From Streptomyces sp. PT12 (GTDB lineage Bacteria; Actinomycetota; Actinomycetes; Streptomycetales; Streptomycetaceae), in the NCBI RefSeq assembly GCF_003311645.1, contig NZ_QEST01000051.1:1-40694 (forward strand): a DNA stretch of 40,694 nucleotides, in the 5' to 3' direction. Positions 1-6,348 of this stretch are shown one piece after another. The notes beneath the pieces are model-generated. The model was given only the letters and a program-made list of their open reading frames with translations. It was not told the origin of the DNA and ran no database searches. The position numbers and the translations under genes were made by a program. How positions within the stretch are numbered: the first letter of the stretch is position 1; each line of letters begins with the position of its first letter.

Positions 1-55
1 AAGCCTGCCCGACCCCAACCAACCAGAACAACACTTAGACGCGACAATCTACTAG

Positions 56-210
56 GGCCGCGTCAGGCAGGGTTTGCCCGTAGAGGAGCGGCGTCCGGTG
101 CGGTGCATCGCAAGGCGCCGGATCGCCCTCGTGCTGGGCGTACTTGGGTGATTCGGCAACGCAGCGAGGTGCCGGGCGACGCGACGGGGCGAACCTTGCC
201 TGACGCGGCA
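56..210. mobile_element. 155-bp MITE, IS5-type, no transposase
   Basis: The element is bounded by terminal inverted repeats and flanked on both sides by CTAG (52-55 and 211-214), a 4-bp target duplication. The left end (56-80) and the reverse complement of the right end (186-210) share a perfect 13-bp core, GCCGCGTCAGGCA, and match at about 21 of the first 24 positions. The inside is too short to encode a transposase, so it must be moved by one supplied elsewhere. Duplication of CTAG fits the YTAR target of IS5-group elements (known for that family). I remember near-identical sequences scattered through Streptomyces genomes, but I could not search. Confidence 0.85.
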
Positions 211-214
211 CTAG

Positions 215-598
215 TCCTCGCCGGACGGGCGTGACGCCGGACCGCCTCAGGGGCGGGGCGCGGCCGTGGGATGGCGTTCGGCGGATGTGCCCTCCGGACC
301 GTGTCCGGGGGGCGCCTGAGGGACAGCGTCCCTCCCCCCGTGCCGGTGCTCGGCGGCGGGCACCCCGGGGCCGCGTCCCGGGTGGACGCGCCTCCGGCGC
401 CGCGTCCGAGGCGGAAGCATCTCCCCCGGGCGGTCACCGAAGTCGACGCGCCTTTCGGGCCGGTGTTCGCGAGCGGCGTATCCCCGGGGCCGCCGCGCCC
501 GGTGCGGGCCGCTGCCCTGGGGAGACCGCCCGGGCCGCGGTCGGGGTGGGGGCGGGGCGGGGGCGGCGTTGAACGGCGGCGGGGTCCGGCCGGTGCTC
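215..598. other. Gene-free GC-rich stretch
   Basis: No open frame here looks like a protein: all are arginine, proline, glycine and alanine shadows. It holds small hairpins, for example at 289-314 (arms around CCGGAC/GTCCGG) and 318-334 (GAGGGAC, AGC, GTCCCTC), and a G-quadruplex motif at 543-563. It lies between the MITE and the 3' end of the anti-sigma gene and may be eroded coding DNA, but I see no recognisable remnant. Confidence 0.5.
543..563 (+). other. G-quadruplex motif with 1-nt loops
   Basis: Four G-tracts of 4, 5, 4 and 5 bases are separated by single T, C and C loops. This is the pattern that most favours a parallel quadruplex. It lies beyond the stop codon of the minus-strand anti-sigma gene, so the quadruplex would be on the strand opposite that transcript. 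Confidence 0.55.
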
Positions 599-615
599 GG
601 GCCCCCGCGGGGCCC
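599..615 (-). terminator. Terminator hairpin after the anti-sigma gene
   Basis: A perfect 7-bp stem (GGGCCCC, loop CGC, GGGGCCC) starts 6 bp beyond the stop codon at 621-623. It has no T-run, which is usual in Streptomyces. Confidence 0.5.
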
Positions 616-620
616 CTCGC

Positions 621-1937
621 TCAGGGGCGCGAGAGGGCCGCCGCCGCGTACAGGACGTCGTGGATCAGGGCCGGGTCGCCCTCCATGCCCACGGCCGCCT
701 CCTCCGGGGTTATTCGCCCGGCTGCCAGCTGGCAGAACTCCTCGTCCTCCAGCGTCACATGGGCCACCGCCTCGTCTCCCTCTGGCCCCTCGGGCACCTC
801 GTGCGCCTCCACCGCCGAGACGCCCGCCGCAGGCGAGTCCACGGGGATGTACCAGTGGCCGCCGCCCGCGCCCTCCACCTCAAGGTGGAGCGTGCGCACC
901 GGCGCGCCCACGCTCGTCAGGCGCGCGGACGAGGTCGCGAGCCCCGCTCTGCGCCGCCCCGCGATGCTCTCGGGCAGCCGCCGCGCCGTCAGGTCGACCA
1001 GCAGCCGCAGATGGGCGCCGAACGGGGCGTCGTACGGGTACTCCACGGCGTGCGCGATGTCCTTGGCGTGCACCCAGCAGGTGAACGCCCGGTCGAGGAA
1101 CGCGTCGGAGAGCGCCACCTCGGCGCCCGCCCCGCCGGGGAAACGGCCCGCGTCGCCCAACGCCTCGCGCGGCACGGTCCGTTCGCCCGCCACGCCGCCG
1201 AGCTCCGCCGCCGCACGCACCAGGGAACGCGACTGCTCGCGCCACAGCGGCCAGTCGCCCGCGTCAGGGGCCCGCAGGCGCGCCGCCGCCCGTTCCGCCG
1301 TCGGGCCGTTCACCGGCTCGGGCAGCCCGACGGCCGCGGCCAACAGGCCGTCCAGGGACAGCAGCTGGCCGATCACGCGCGCCACGGTGGTCGGCGTGCC
1401 GTGCCACGCGTCCCCGTCGAACCACCGCAGCGCGACCGGAGTGCGCCACTCCTCCTCCGCCATGTCCCGCAGCAGCGCGTCGAGGCGGGCCGCCTCCTGG
1501 TCGTAGGGCGCGGCCCACGGCGGCACGGGCTGCCGCGCGGGGCGGCGCGCGAAGCAGTCGTCGAGCACCGCGACCCGCAGCTCGGGCGCGAGGTCGAGGG
1601 CGCCGGGCGGTTCGAGCAGCGTCGCCGCGTCCCGCAGGCGCAGCGCCTCGTCCGCGCAGGGCCCGCAGCCGCCCAGGTGCTCATCGACGCGTTCGGACTC
1701 CTCGCGGGAGCACGCCGACAGCGCCCACGCGCCGAGCAGCGCCATCAACTCCTGGTGCTCCCGCGGGCCAAGCGATGGTGGCATCGGTTCGTCGCCCTCC
1801 CGCTGCCGAGGGGTGATCGCGCGCCCATCCTCCGCCGGAACGCGCCCGCGCGCACCACGGGGCGCGGGCACGCGCGCGGTCTCGGACGCCCGGGTGGTCC
1901 TCCCCGGGTCGCCGTCTCCCTGGGACGGAGTCGTCAC
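621..1937 (-). CDS. zf-HC2 anti-sigma / MDMPI (mycothiol maleylpyruvate isomerase-like) protein
   Basis: A predicted anti-sigma factor for the ECF sigma factor just upstream. An N-terminal zinc-finger segment carries the H-x3-C-x2-C signature (HLGGCGPC) after a typical helix (LLGAWALSACS). The remaining roughly 300 residues form a four-helix MDMPI/DinB-like domain with the family's R-W-F-D-G and later D-I-A-H-A-V segments. Proteins of this design inhibit their sigma factor through the zinc finger; the MDMPI part may sense mycothiol or a ligand, but its catalysis is unproven. The chosen start is the GTG at 1935-1937, which overlaps the sigma gene's stop as GTGA and suggests translational coupling (438 aa). 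An ATG at 1782-1784 with a GGGAGG about 11 nt upstream would give 387 aa and is a real alternative, because the extra N-terminus is low-complexity. Confidence 0.8.
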   Translation of the reverse strand: MTTPSQGDGDPGRTTRASETARVPAPRGARGRVPAEDGRAITPRQREGDEPMPPSLGPREHQELMALLGAWALSACSREESERVDEHLGGCGPCADEALRLRDAATLLEPPGALDLAPELRVAVLDDCFARRPARQPVPPWAAPYDQEAARLDALLRDMAEEEWRTPVALRWFDGDAWHGTPTTVARVIGQLLSLDGLLAAAVGLPEPVNGPTAERAAARLRAPDAGDWPLWREQSRSLVRAAAELGGVAGERTVPREALGDAGRFPGGAGAEVALSDAFLDRAFTCWVHAKDIAHAVEYPYDAPFGAHLRLLVDLTARRLPESIAGRRRAGLATSSARLTSVGAPVRTLHLEVEGAGGGHWYIPVDSPAAGVSAVEAHEVPEGPEGDEAVAHVTLEDEEFCQLAAGRITPEEAAVGMEGDPALIHDVLYAAAALSRP

Positions 1938-2482
1938 GGGCCCTCCCGTGGCGGATCCGCGCGGTAGGCGGCCGCGGAGGACAGGAGTTGGAGGCCGAGG
2001 CGCAGCCGCCCCCTGGCCTCGGCCTCGGTGATGCCGAGCCGCTCGGCCGTTCGCCGGTAGTCGTGCCGCTGGAACCGCGCGAGCTCCAGCGCGTCGCGCA
2101 GCGGCGCGGGCATGGCCGTCACGATGTAGTCGGCGCGGGCCGCGGTGGAGGCGGCGCGCACGTGCTCGTCGGACCTGGCCGCGCCCTCGGGCCCGCCGTC
2201 CCGGCTGCGCAGCAGGTCGACGGCCAGCCGGTGGGCCTCGGCGGCGATCCAGGACCGCATGGGGCCGCGGTCGGGGTCGAAGTCGAGCGGCGACTCCCAG
2301 ATGCGCCTGAACACCGCGCGCGTGACCCGCCGCGCGTCGTCCTCGTCGGCCAGGGCGCGCAGGGCGATGCCGAACGCCAGCGGCGCGAACCGGTCGTACA
2401 GCTCCCCGAGCGCGGCCGCCTCGCCGAGCTGGAGCCGCTGCCGCATGCCGCGGTCCCAGTACGGCGGCGTTTCGTGCGCCAT
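1934..2482 (-). CDS. ECF-type RNA polymerase sigma factor
   Basis: A 182-residue sigma-70 family factor of the extracytoplasmic-function type. Region 2 lies at about residues 20-100 (ELYDRFAPLAFGIALR, then RIWESPLDFDP and SWIAAEAHRLAVDLLR) and region 4 at about 125-170 (LRDALELARF, then RRTAERLGITEAEARGRL, a helix-turn-helix). The length is usual for the class. The ATG at 2480-2482 follows a GGAG-containing ribosome site. Its stop overlaps the GTG of the anti-sigma gene, so the two form a sigma/anti-sigma operon. The STAS and ATPase genes facing away from it suggest a local regulatory hub. The genes it controls cannot be read from the sequence. Confidence 0.9.
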   Translation of the reverse strand: MAHETPPYWDRGMRQRLQLGEAAALGELYDRFAPLAFGIALRALADEDDARRVTRAVFRRIWESPLDFDPDRGPMRSWIAAEAHRLAVDLLRSRDGGPEGAARSDEHVRAASTAARADYIVTAMPAPLRDALELARFQRHDYRRTAERLGITEAEARGRLRLGLQLLSSAAAYRADPPREGP

Positions 2483-2694
2483 CCGGTCTCCCCAACTCCT
2501 TCGAACGCGCTCTACGACAACCTCAGGGCCCCCACGTACGTCAAATGTAGTGTGCGGCGCTGTTCACGCGCGCCCCCGCGAACGGGACGGTCCACGGGGG
2601 GATGGTGGACGCGTGGCGGGCTCGAAACTGGGCAGGCCCGAGGCATAGAGGGCGCGCGAACGGCGCGCGAAGGACAGAGAGGGAGCGCGGGCGC

Positions 2695-3069
2695 GTGGCG
2701 TTGAAGGTGGGAACGGAGCCGTGGGGGGAGTGGACCGTGCTGCGGGTCGTCGGCGAGCTGGACATCGCCACGTCGCCGACCGTTCGCCAGCATGTGCACG
2801 ACGCGGTGGCCGAGGGGCGAAGACACCTGGTCCTCGACCTGTCCGAGGTGCTGTTCTGCGACTCGAGCGGGGTGGGCGTCCTGGTGGCGGCGCGCAGGCT
2901 GATGCGGTCGTGCGCCGGTGAGCTGCGCCTGATCCTGCCCGCGCGGGGCGCGGAGGACGGCTCGCACGTCAACCGTGTGCTCGCCGCGCTCGGCGTACGC
3001 CGGTTGTTCGACTGCTATCCCGATCTTCCGTCCGCGGCGGGCGAGAAGGGCACGCCGCTCTCCGCGTGA
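2695..3069 (+). CDS. STAS-domain anti-sigma factor antagonist (BldG/RsbV-like)
   Basis: A single STAS domain fills the 124 residues. The strand GELDIATSP near residue 20 and the segment LDLSEVLFCDSSGVGVLV near residues 50-65 are diagnostic; the serine pair in DSSG includes the site phosphorylated in RsbV and BldG. In this family the unphosphorylated protein binds an RsbW-type kinase and frees a sigma factor. A gene encoding such an ATPase follows 216 bp downstream on the same strand and is the obvious partner candidate. The GTG start at 2695-2697 has an AGGGAG ribosome site. The last 15 or so residues are low-complexity. It is divergent from the ECF sigma gene, with about 210 bp between them holding both promoters. 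Confidence 0.88.
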   Translation: MALKVGTEPWGEWTVLRVVGELDIATSPTVRQHVHDAVAEGRRHLVLDLSEVLFCDSSGVGVLVAARRLMRSCAGELRLILPARGAEDGSHVNRVLAALGVRRLFDCYPDLPSAAGEKGTPLSA

Positions 3070-3122
3070 GCCGTGGAAGTCGCTGGTGTGCGTGGGTAAG
3101 CACGCCCTCACTTCTGTTCGAG

Positions 3123-3137
3123 CCCGCCTGAGGCGGG
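3123..3137 (+). terminator. Small hairpin after the STAS gene
   Basis: CCCGCC, loop TGA, GGCGGG, about 55 bp after the STAS stop. It could be a weak terminator. The rest of the 216-bp gap (3070-3285) holds a GGAATATTCC palindrome at 3173-3182 in an unusually AT-rich patch and is the likely promoter region of the ATPase gene. Confidence 0.35.
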
Positions 3138-3285
3138 TCGCACAGCCCGCCCTCTGCTTACTCCTTTGCGCCGGAATATTCCTGAAGCACTTGTTGTCCG
3201 ACTCGCCCGTCAATCATGCTGTGCTGAGCCGGGGTTGTGCCTCGGTGTGAGGGGATTTGTCCGCCCGGTTCGGAGCGTGTGAACG

Positions 3286-3759
3286 GTGCAGGAGCTGGAA
3301 GAGCAGTTGGAGGTCGCCCCCGAGCCCGCCGAGGTGGGCAGGGCCCGCCGGTGGGTGCGGGCGCAGCTGGGGCGCGGGCAGCCCTGTCCTGCCCGCCCCG
3401 ACGAGACGCAGACGGACACCCTGGTCCTGCTGGTCTCCGAGCTGGTGACCAACGCCGTGGTGCACACGGGCCGCCCCGCCGTGCTGCGGCTCGCGGTGCG
3501 CCGCGACCCGGTGCCGGGCAGGAACGTTCCCGTCCGTCTCGAGGTGGTCGACCGCGACGGCCGGGCCCCGCGCCCGCGCCGCGCGGAGGGTGAGGAGACC
3601 TGCGGCCGCGGCCTTGAGCTGGTCGAGGTGCTGGCCGACCGGTGGGGCTGGCAGACGGAGGGCAAGGGCAAGCGCGTGTGGTGCGAGGTGGACTGCGCGC
3701 CCGCTCCCGAGCCCCAGCCCGCCCCCGCGGGGCCCGCGGCCGGGGCGGCCTGCTCTTGA
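3286..3759 (+). CDS. RsbW-like ATP-binding (GHKL) protein
   Basis: A 157-residue single-domain GHKL ATPase of the anti-sigma kinase type common in Streptomyces. The N-box is SELVTNAVVHTG (about residues 52-63), which provides Mg-ATP contacts. The G-box region is GRGLELVEVLADRWG near 105-120. Family members bind STAS antagonists or sigma factors and phosphorylate the antagonist. Its neighbour at 2695-3069 is a STAS protein, so a partner-switch pair is plausible, though the 216-bp gap means they need not be co-transcribed. The GTG start at 3286 has GGAG about 10 nt upstream. The C-terminal 15-20 residues are proline/alanine-rich and probably disordered. Confidence 0.85.
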   Translation: MQELEEQLEVAPEPAEVGRARRWVRAQLGRGQPCPARPDETQTDTLVLLVSELVTNAVVHTGRPAVLRLAVRRDPVPGRNVPVRLEVVDRDGRAPRPRRAEGEETCGRGLELVEVLADRWGWQTEGKGKRVWCEVDCAPAPEPQPAPAGPAAGAACS

Positions 3760-3889
3760 CGGGTCGTGGTGGCCTGATCACCCTGAGGAAGGGTTCCGTG
3801 CGGCGCGTTGGAGGCCGGGCCGCCGGGACCGGGTGATGCGTTGCGAGGGGACGTCGAGGCAGGTCCTCGGCGAGTGCGGATCACCGGGT

Positions 3890-3911
3890 CCCCTCCCCGC
3901 ACGGGGAGGGG
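3890..3911. terminator. Bidirectional terminator between convergent genes
   Basis: Arms CCCCTCCCCG (3890-3899) and CGGGGAGGGG (3902-3911) are perfectly complementary across a 2-nt CA. The hairpin sits between the ATPase gene (+) and the monooxygenase gene (-), where it can serve both transcripts. Confidence 0.75.
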
Positions 3912-3933
3912 CATCCCCTCTCGTCCCCTCTTC

Positions 3934-5070
3934 TCACAGCTCGCGGACGATGGCCGCCGCTATCTTCGGGGCGTCGCGGGCGAGTTCGCGGAGATTGCCG
4001 CTGATGGGGTTGGCGTAGCCGGTGAAGTAGAGCCCGGGGGCGGCCGGGTGGGTCTCGCGGCCGTGCACCAGCGGGCGGCCGCGGCCGTCGAGCACGCCGA
4101 GGTGGGCGACCAGGGGTTCGAGCCCCCGCCGATAGCCGGTGGCGGCTATCACCGCGTCGGGGCGTATGACCGCGCCGTCCGCGAGCGTGATGGCGTCGCC
4201 GTCGAACGACACGACCGCGCCCACGGGTTCGACCTGCTTCCTGCGCACCGCCCGCACCAGGCCCGCGTCGAGCACGGGGATCGCGCCCTCGCGCACGCGC
4301 GAGTAGAGGCCGGTCTCGGGGCGGGGCAGGCCGTGTTCGGTGAGGTCGGGCAGCAGCCGTTCGACGGGGCGGGCCAGCCGGTCCACCAGGCGGACGGGCA
4401 GCCTGCGGCAGATGATGGCGCTGGCCTGCGAGGGCCAGCCGAGCGTGGAGCGCCGCAGGATGTGCGGGACGCCGCGGACGGCGAGCCTGACGCGGCCCGC
4501 GCCGCCGCCCGCGAGGTCGGCGGCGATCTCGGCGCCGCTGTTCCCCGCGCCGACGACCAGCACGTCGCGCCCCTTGAACGGCGCGGGGTTGCGGTAGCGC
4601 GCGGCGTGCAGGAGCTCGCCGGTGTAGGTCTCGCGCCCCGGCCAGTCCGGTACGCGGGGCGTGTGGTTGTACCCGGTGGCGACGACGACGGCGCTCGCGC
4701 GGAGCTTGCGCCCGCCGTTGGCGTGCAGCACCCACGCGTCGTCGGGCCCTGGTCGGTCGACGCGCGACACCTCGACGCCCGCGGCCAGGTCGACGCGGTG
4801 GTAACGCGCGTAAGCCTCCAGGTAGCGCACATAGTCGTCGCGCCGCACCCAGCGCCCCGCGGACCGGGGGATCGGCAGCCCGGGGAGCGAGGACCAGCGG
4901 CGCGTGGTGTGCAGCCGCAGCCGGTCGTAGTGGTTGCGCCATGAGCCGCCCACGTCGCTGGCCTTGTCGAGCACCACGGCGCGAACGCCGTACTCACCGA
5001 GCACGGCGGCTGTCGCGAGCCCGCCGGGACCGGCTCCGATGATGTGCACAGGCGACGTCGGCATGCTCAT
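3934..5070 (-). CDS. Flavin-containing monooxygenase-type oxidoreductase
   Basis: A predicted FAD- and NAD(P)H-dependent monooxygenase of 378 residues. An FAD-binding Rossmann motif GAGPGG is at residues 12-17. A conserved segment ATGYNHTP precedes a second nucleotide motif, VVGAGNSGAEIA (about 175-185), and a late ATGYRRG segment is followed by YFTGYANPISG near the C-terminus. This two-dinucleotide-fold layout is that of small FMO and YpdA-like proteins; the substrate cannot be predicted. The ATG at 5068-5070 precedes a second possible ATG at 5062-5064, and either is acceptable. It is a single-gene unit divergent from the small ORF at 5184, and ends at the hairpin at 3890-3911. Confidence 0.88.
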   Translation of the reverse strand: MSMPTSPVHIIGAGPGGLATAAVLGEYGVRAVVLDKASDVGGSWRNHYDRLRLHTTRRWSSLPGLPIPRSAGRWVRRDDYVRYLEAYARYHRVDLAAGVEVSRVDRPGPDDAWVLHANGGRKLRASAVVVATGYNHTPRVPDWPGRETYTGELLHAARYRNPAPFKGRDVLVVGAGNSGAEIAADLAGGGAGRVRLAVRGVPHILRRSTLGWPSQASAIICRRLPVRLVDRLARPVERLLPDLTEHGLPRPETGLYSRVREGAIPVLDAGLVRAVRRKQVEPVGAVVSFDGDAITLADGAVIRPDAVIAATGYRRGLEPLVAHLGVLDGRGRPLVHGRETHPAAPGLYFTGYANPISGNLRELARDAPKIAAAIVREL

Positions 5071-5183
5071 GAGGATACGCAGCGGGTGATGGCGCGAGGA
5101 GAGCCCGCCCGCCCCTTAAGGGAACGGCAGTTCACGTCCCGCGAAGGCGCGGCAGCGGTGCGCGCTTCTGCGATCCTCTGCGC

Positions 5184-5324
5184 ATGGTGGACAGCTACCC
5201 GGTCGAGGAGGCGCGTGCGCTGGCCGCGTATCGCGAACGGCAGGCCAGGGGGGAGGACGCCGGGGTCCCGCATGAGGAGGCGTATCGCCGGATCTTCGGC
5301 GAGGGCGGGGCGCGGCGGTCCTGA
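5184..5324 (+). CDS. Small hypothetical protein, 46 aa
   Basis: A short frame of 46 residues beginning MVDSYPVEEARALAAYRERQ. It is acidic/basic, helix-prone and soluble, with no membrane segment. Third codon positions are almost all G or C, as in the flanking genes, which supports it being real. There is no Shine-Dalgarno sequence; a GATCCT hexamer ends 6 nt before the ATG, as expected for a leaderless transcript. It lies alone between the monooxygenase (-) and the G-rich repeat. I do not recognise a family. Confidence 0.6.
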   Translation: MVDSYPVEEARALAAYRERQARGEDAGVPHEEAYRRIFGEGGARRS

Positions 5325-5360
5325 TCAGCGTGCTTCACCTGGGGCGCATGCGCTGAGCGT

Positions 5361-5437
5361 GGGGGAACGCGGGGGGAACGCGAGGGGGGAACGCGAGGGG
5401 GGAACGCGAGGGGGAAACGTGGGGGGGAACGTGGGGG
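5361..5437 (+). repeat. G-run tandem repeat (seven G5-G7 tracts)
   Basis: Seven runs of five to seven G are separated by AACGC, AACGCGA (three times), AAACGT and AACGT. The core unit is about 13 bp, GGGGGGAACGCGA. Loops of 5-7 nt meet the usual quadruplex rule several times over. It sits in the gap between the 46-aa ORF and the convergent 3' end of the TetR gene, so it may act in transcript ends. Confidence 0.8.
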
Positions 5438-5445
5438 AGCGCGTG

Positions 5446-6096
5446 TCACACCGTGGGCCTGCGGCCCGTGACGCCGAGGTGGAGCAGGAGTGTGAGCGCC
5501 GGCTTGAGGTCGGCCTGCTTGGCGCCGAGCGCCTGGAGGCTCTTGGGCTGCGACGAGACCCCGGCCAGCATCGTGACGAGCGAGCCCGCGAGCGCCGCCG
5601 GGGTCGGGCCCTTGTCCGCGCCGCGGCCCCTGGAGCGGGCGCCCTCGATCGACTCGGCCAGCGGCTTGACCAGCGCGCCCTGGATCCGGGTGCGCAGACG
5701 GACAAACCGGCGGTCACCCTCGGCCGCTCCGAGGTCGATCACGCGCAGGATGGCGTCATGTTTCCGCCAGAAGGAGAGGAACCCGTCCACCAGCTCCTCG
5801 GCGGTCTGGCGGCCCGCCTTCCCGGTCCACGACCGCCCGGCGACCAGCTCGGAGAGGTCGCCGCTCTCCCGCACCGCGGTCTCCGCGATCTCCAGGACCG
5901 CGGCCTCCACATCGGGGAAGTACTGATAGAAAGTCGCAGGTGAGGTGCCTGCTTTGCGGGCCACGTCGATGACCCTGACGTCCCGGTAGGGGGAGGTCCC
6001 CAGCATTTTGCCGAGGCAGTCGAGGAGCTTCTGCCGCGTTGCCTGACCGCGTCGGCCAGCGACCCGGCCGTCAACGGTTGTCACCTGTCCTGTCAT
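5446..6096 (-). CDS. TetR family transcriptional regulator
   Basis: A 216-residue TetR-type repressor. The N-terminal helix-turn-helix spans about residues 15-65 (RQKLLDCLGKML, then VIDVARKAGTSPATFYQYFPD), followed by an all-helical ligand domain. The ATG at 6094-6096 was chosen because TAAGCT lies 7 nt upstream, a leaderless promoter pattern, and because the homology begins soon after. It is divergent from afsK across 252 bp. A near-palindrome GATCG-CATC-CGATC (6135-6148) in that gap is a candidate operator. Its ligand and targets are unknown; I recall a tetR gene next to afsK in S. coelicolor too. Confidence 0.88.
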   Translation of the reverse strand: MTGQVTTVDGRVAGRRGQATRQKLLDCLGKMLGTSPYRDVRVIDVARKAGTSPATFYQYFPDVEAAVLEIAETAVRESGDLSELVAGRSWTGKAGRQTAEELVDGFLSFWRKHDAILRVIDLGAAEGDRRFVRLRTRIQGALVKPLAESIEGARSRGRGADKGPTPAALAGSLVTMLAGVSSQPKSLQALGAKQADLKPALTLLLHLGVTGRRPTV

Positions 6097-6104
6097 GCCA
6101 GTCA

Positions 6105-6148
6105 GCTTATCGACGCGTGATCTAGGCGCGATTTGATCGCATCCGATC
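6105..6148 (-). promoter_or_regulatory. Leaderless tetR promoter and candidate operator
   Basis: TAAGCT (complement of 6105-6110) ends 8 nt before the A of the tetR ATG at 6096. The interrupted palindrome GATCG-CATC-CGATC at 6135-6148 lies where the -35 region would be, so binding there could autoregulate tetR. Inference from position only. Confidence 0.35.
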
Positions 6149-6348
6149 GGGGGGAGCGGAGAAGATGGCCGGTTCGGCACGGTTTCCAATGATCGGGTCA
6201 TGGGGGACATTTCCCTCAATCCAGACCCCCGGGTTCGCCACTGTCGGTCCCTGGGGGAAGAATCGACTCGTGAGTCCGCGGGACCGCGTGGCAATGAGAT
6301 GCTGCACGGGGCGGTGAATCAGCGCCCGTACGGGGAGGTGTCCAGCAC

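Noticed and set aside
621-2495. A single 624-codon minus-strand frame covering the anti-sigma gene and running through the sigma gene
   Set aside because: Its N-terminal 185 residues are an arginine/alanine-rich shadow of the ECF sigma factor read in another frame. The coupled GTG at 1937 marks the real start.
5361-5437. CRISPR-like array from the regular repeat
   Set aside because: Units are about 13 bp and have no unique spacers; it is a simple tandem repeat.
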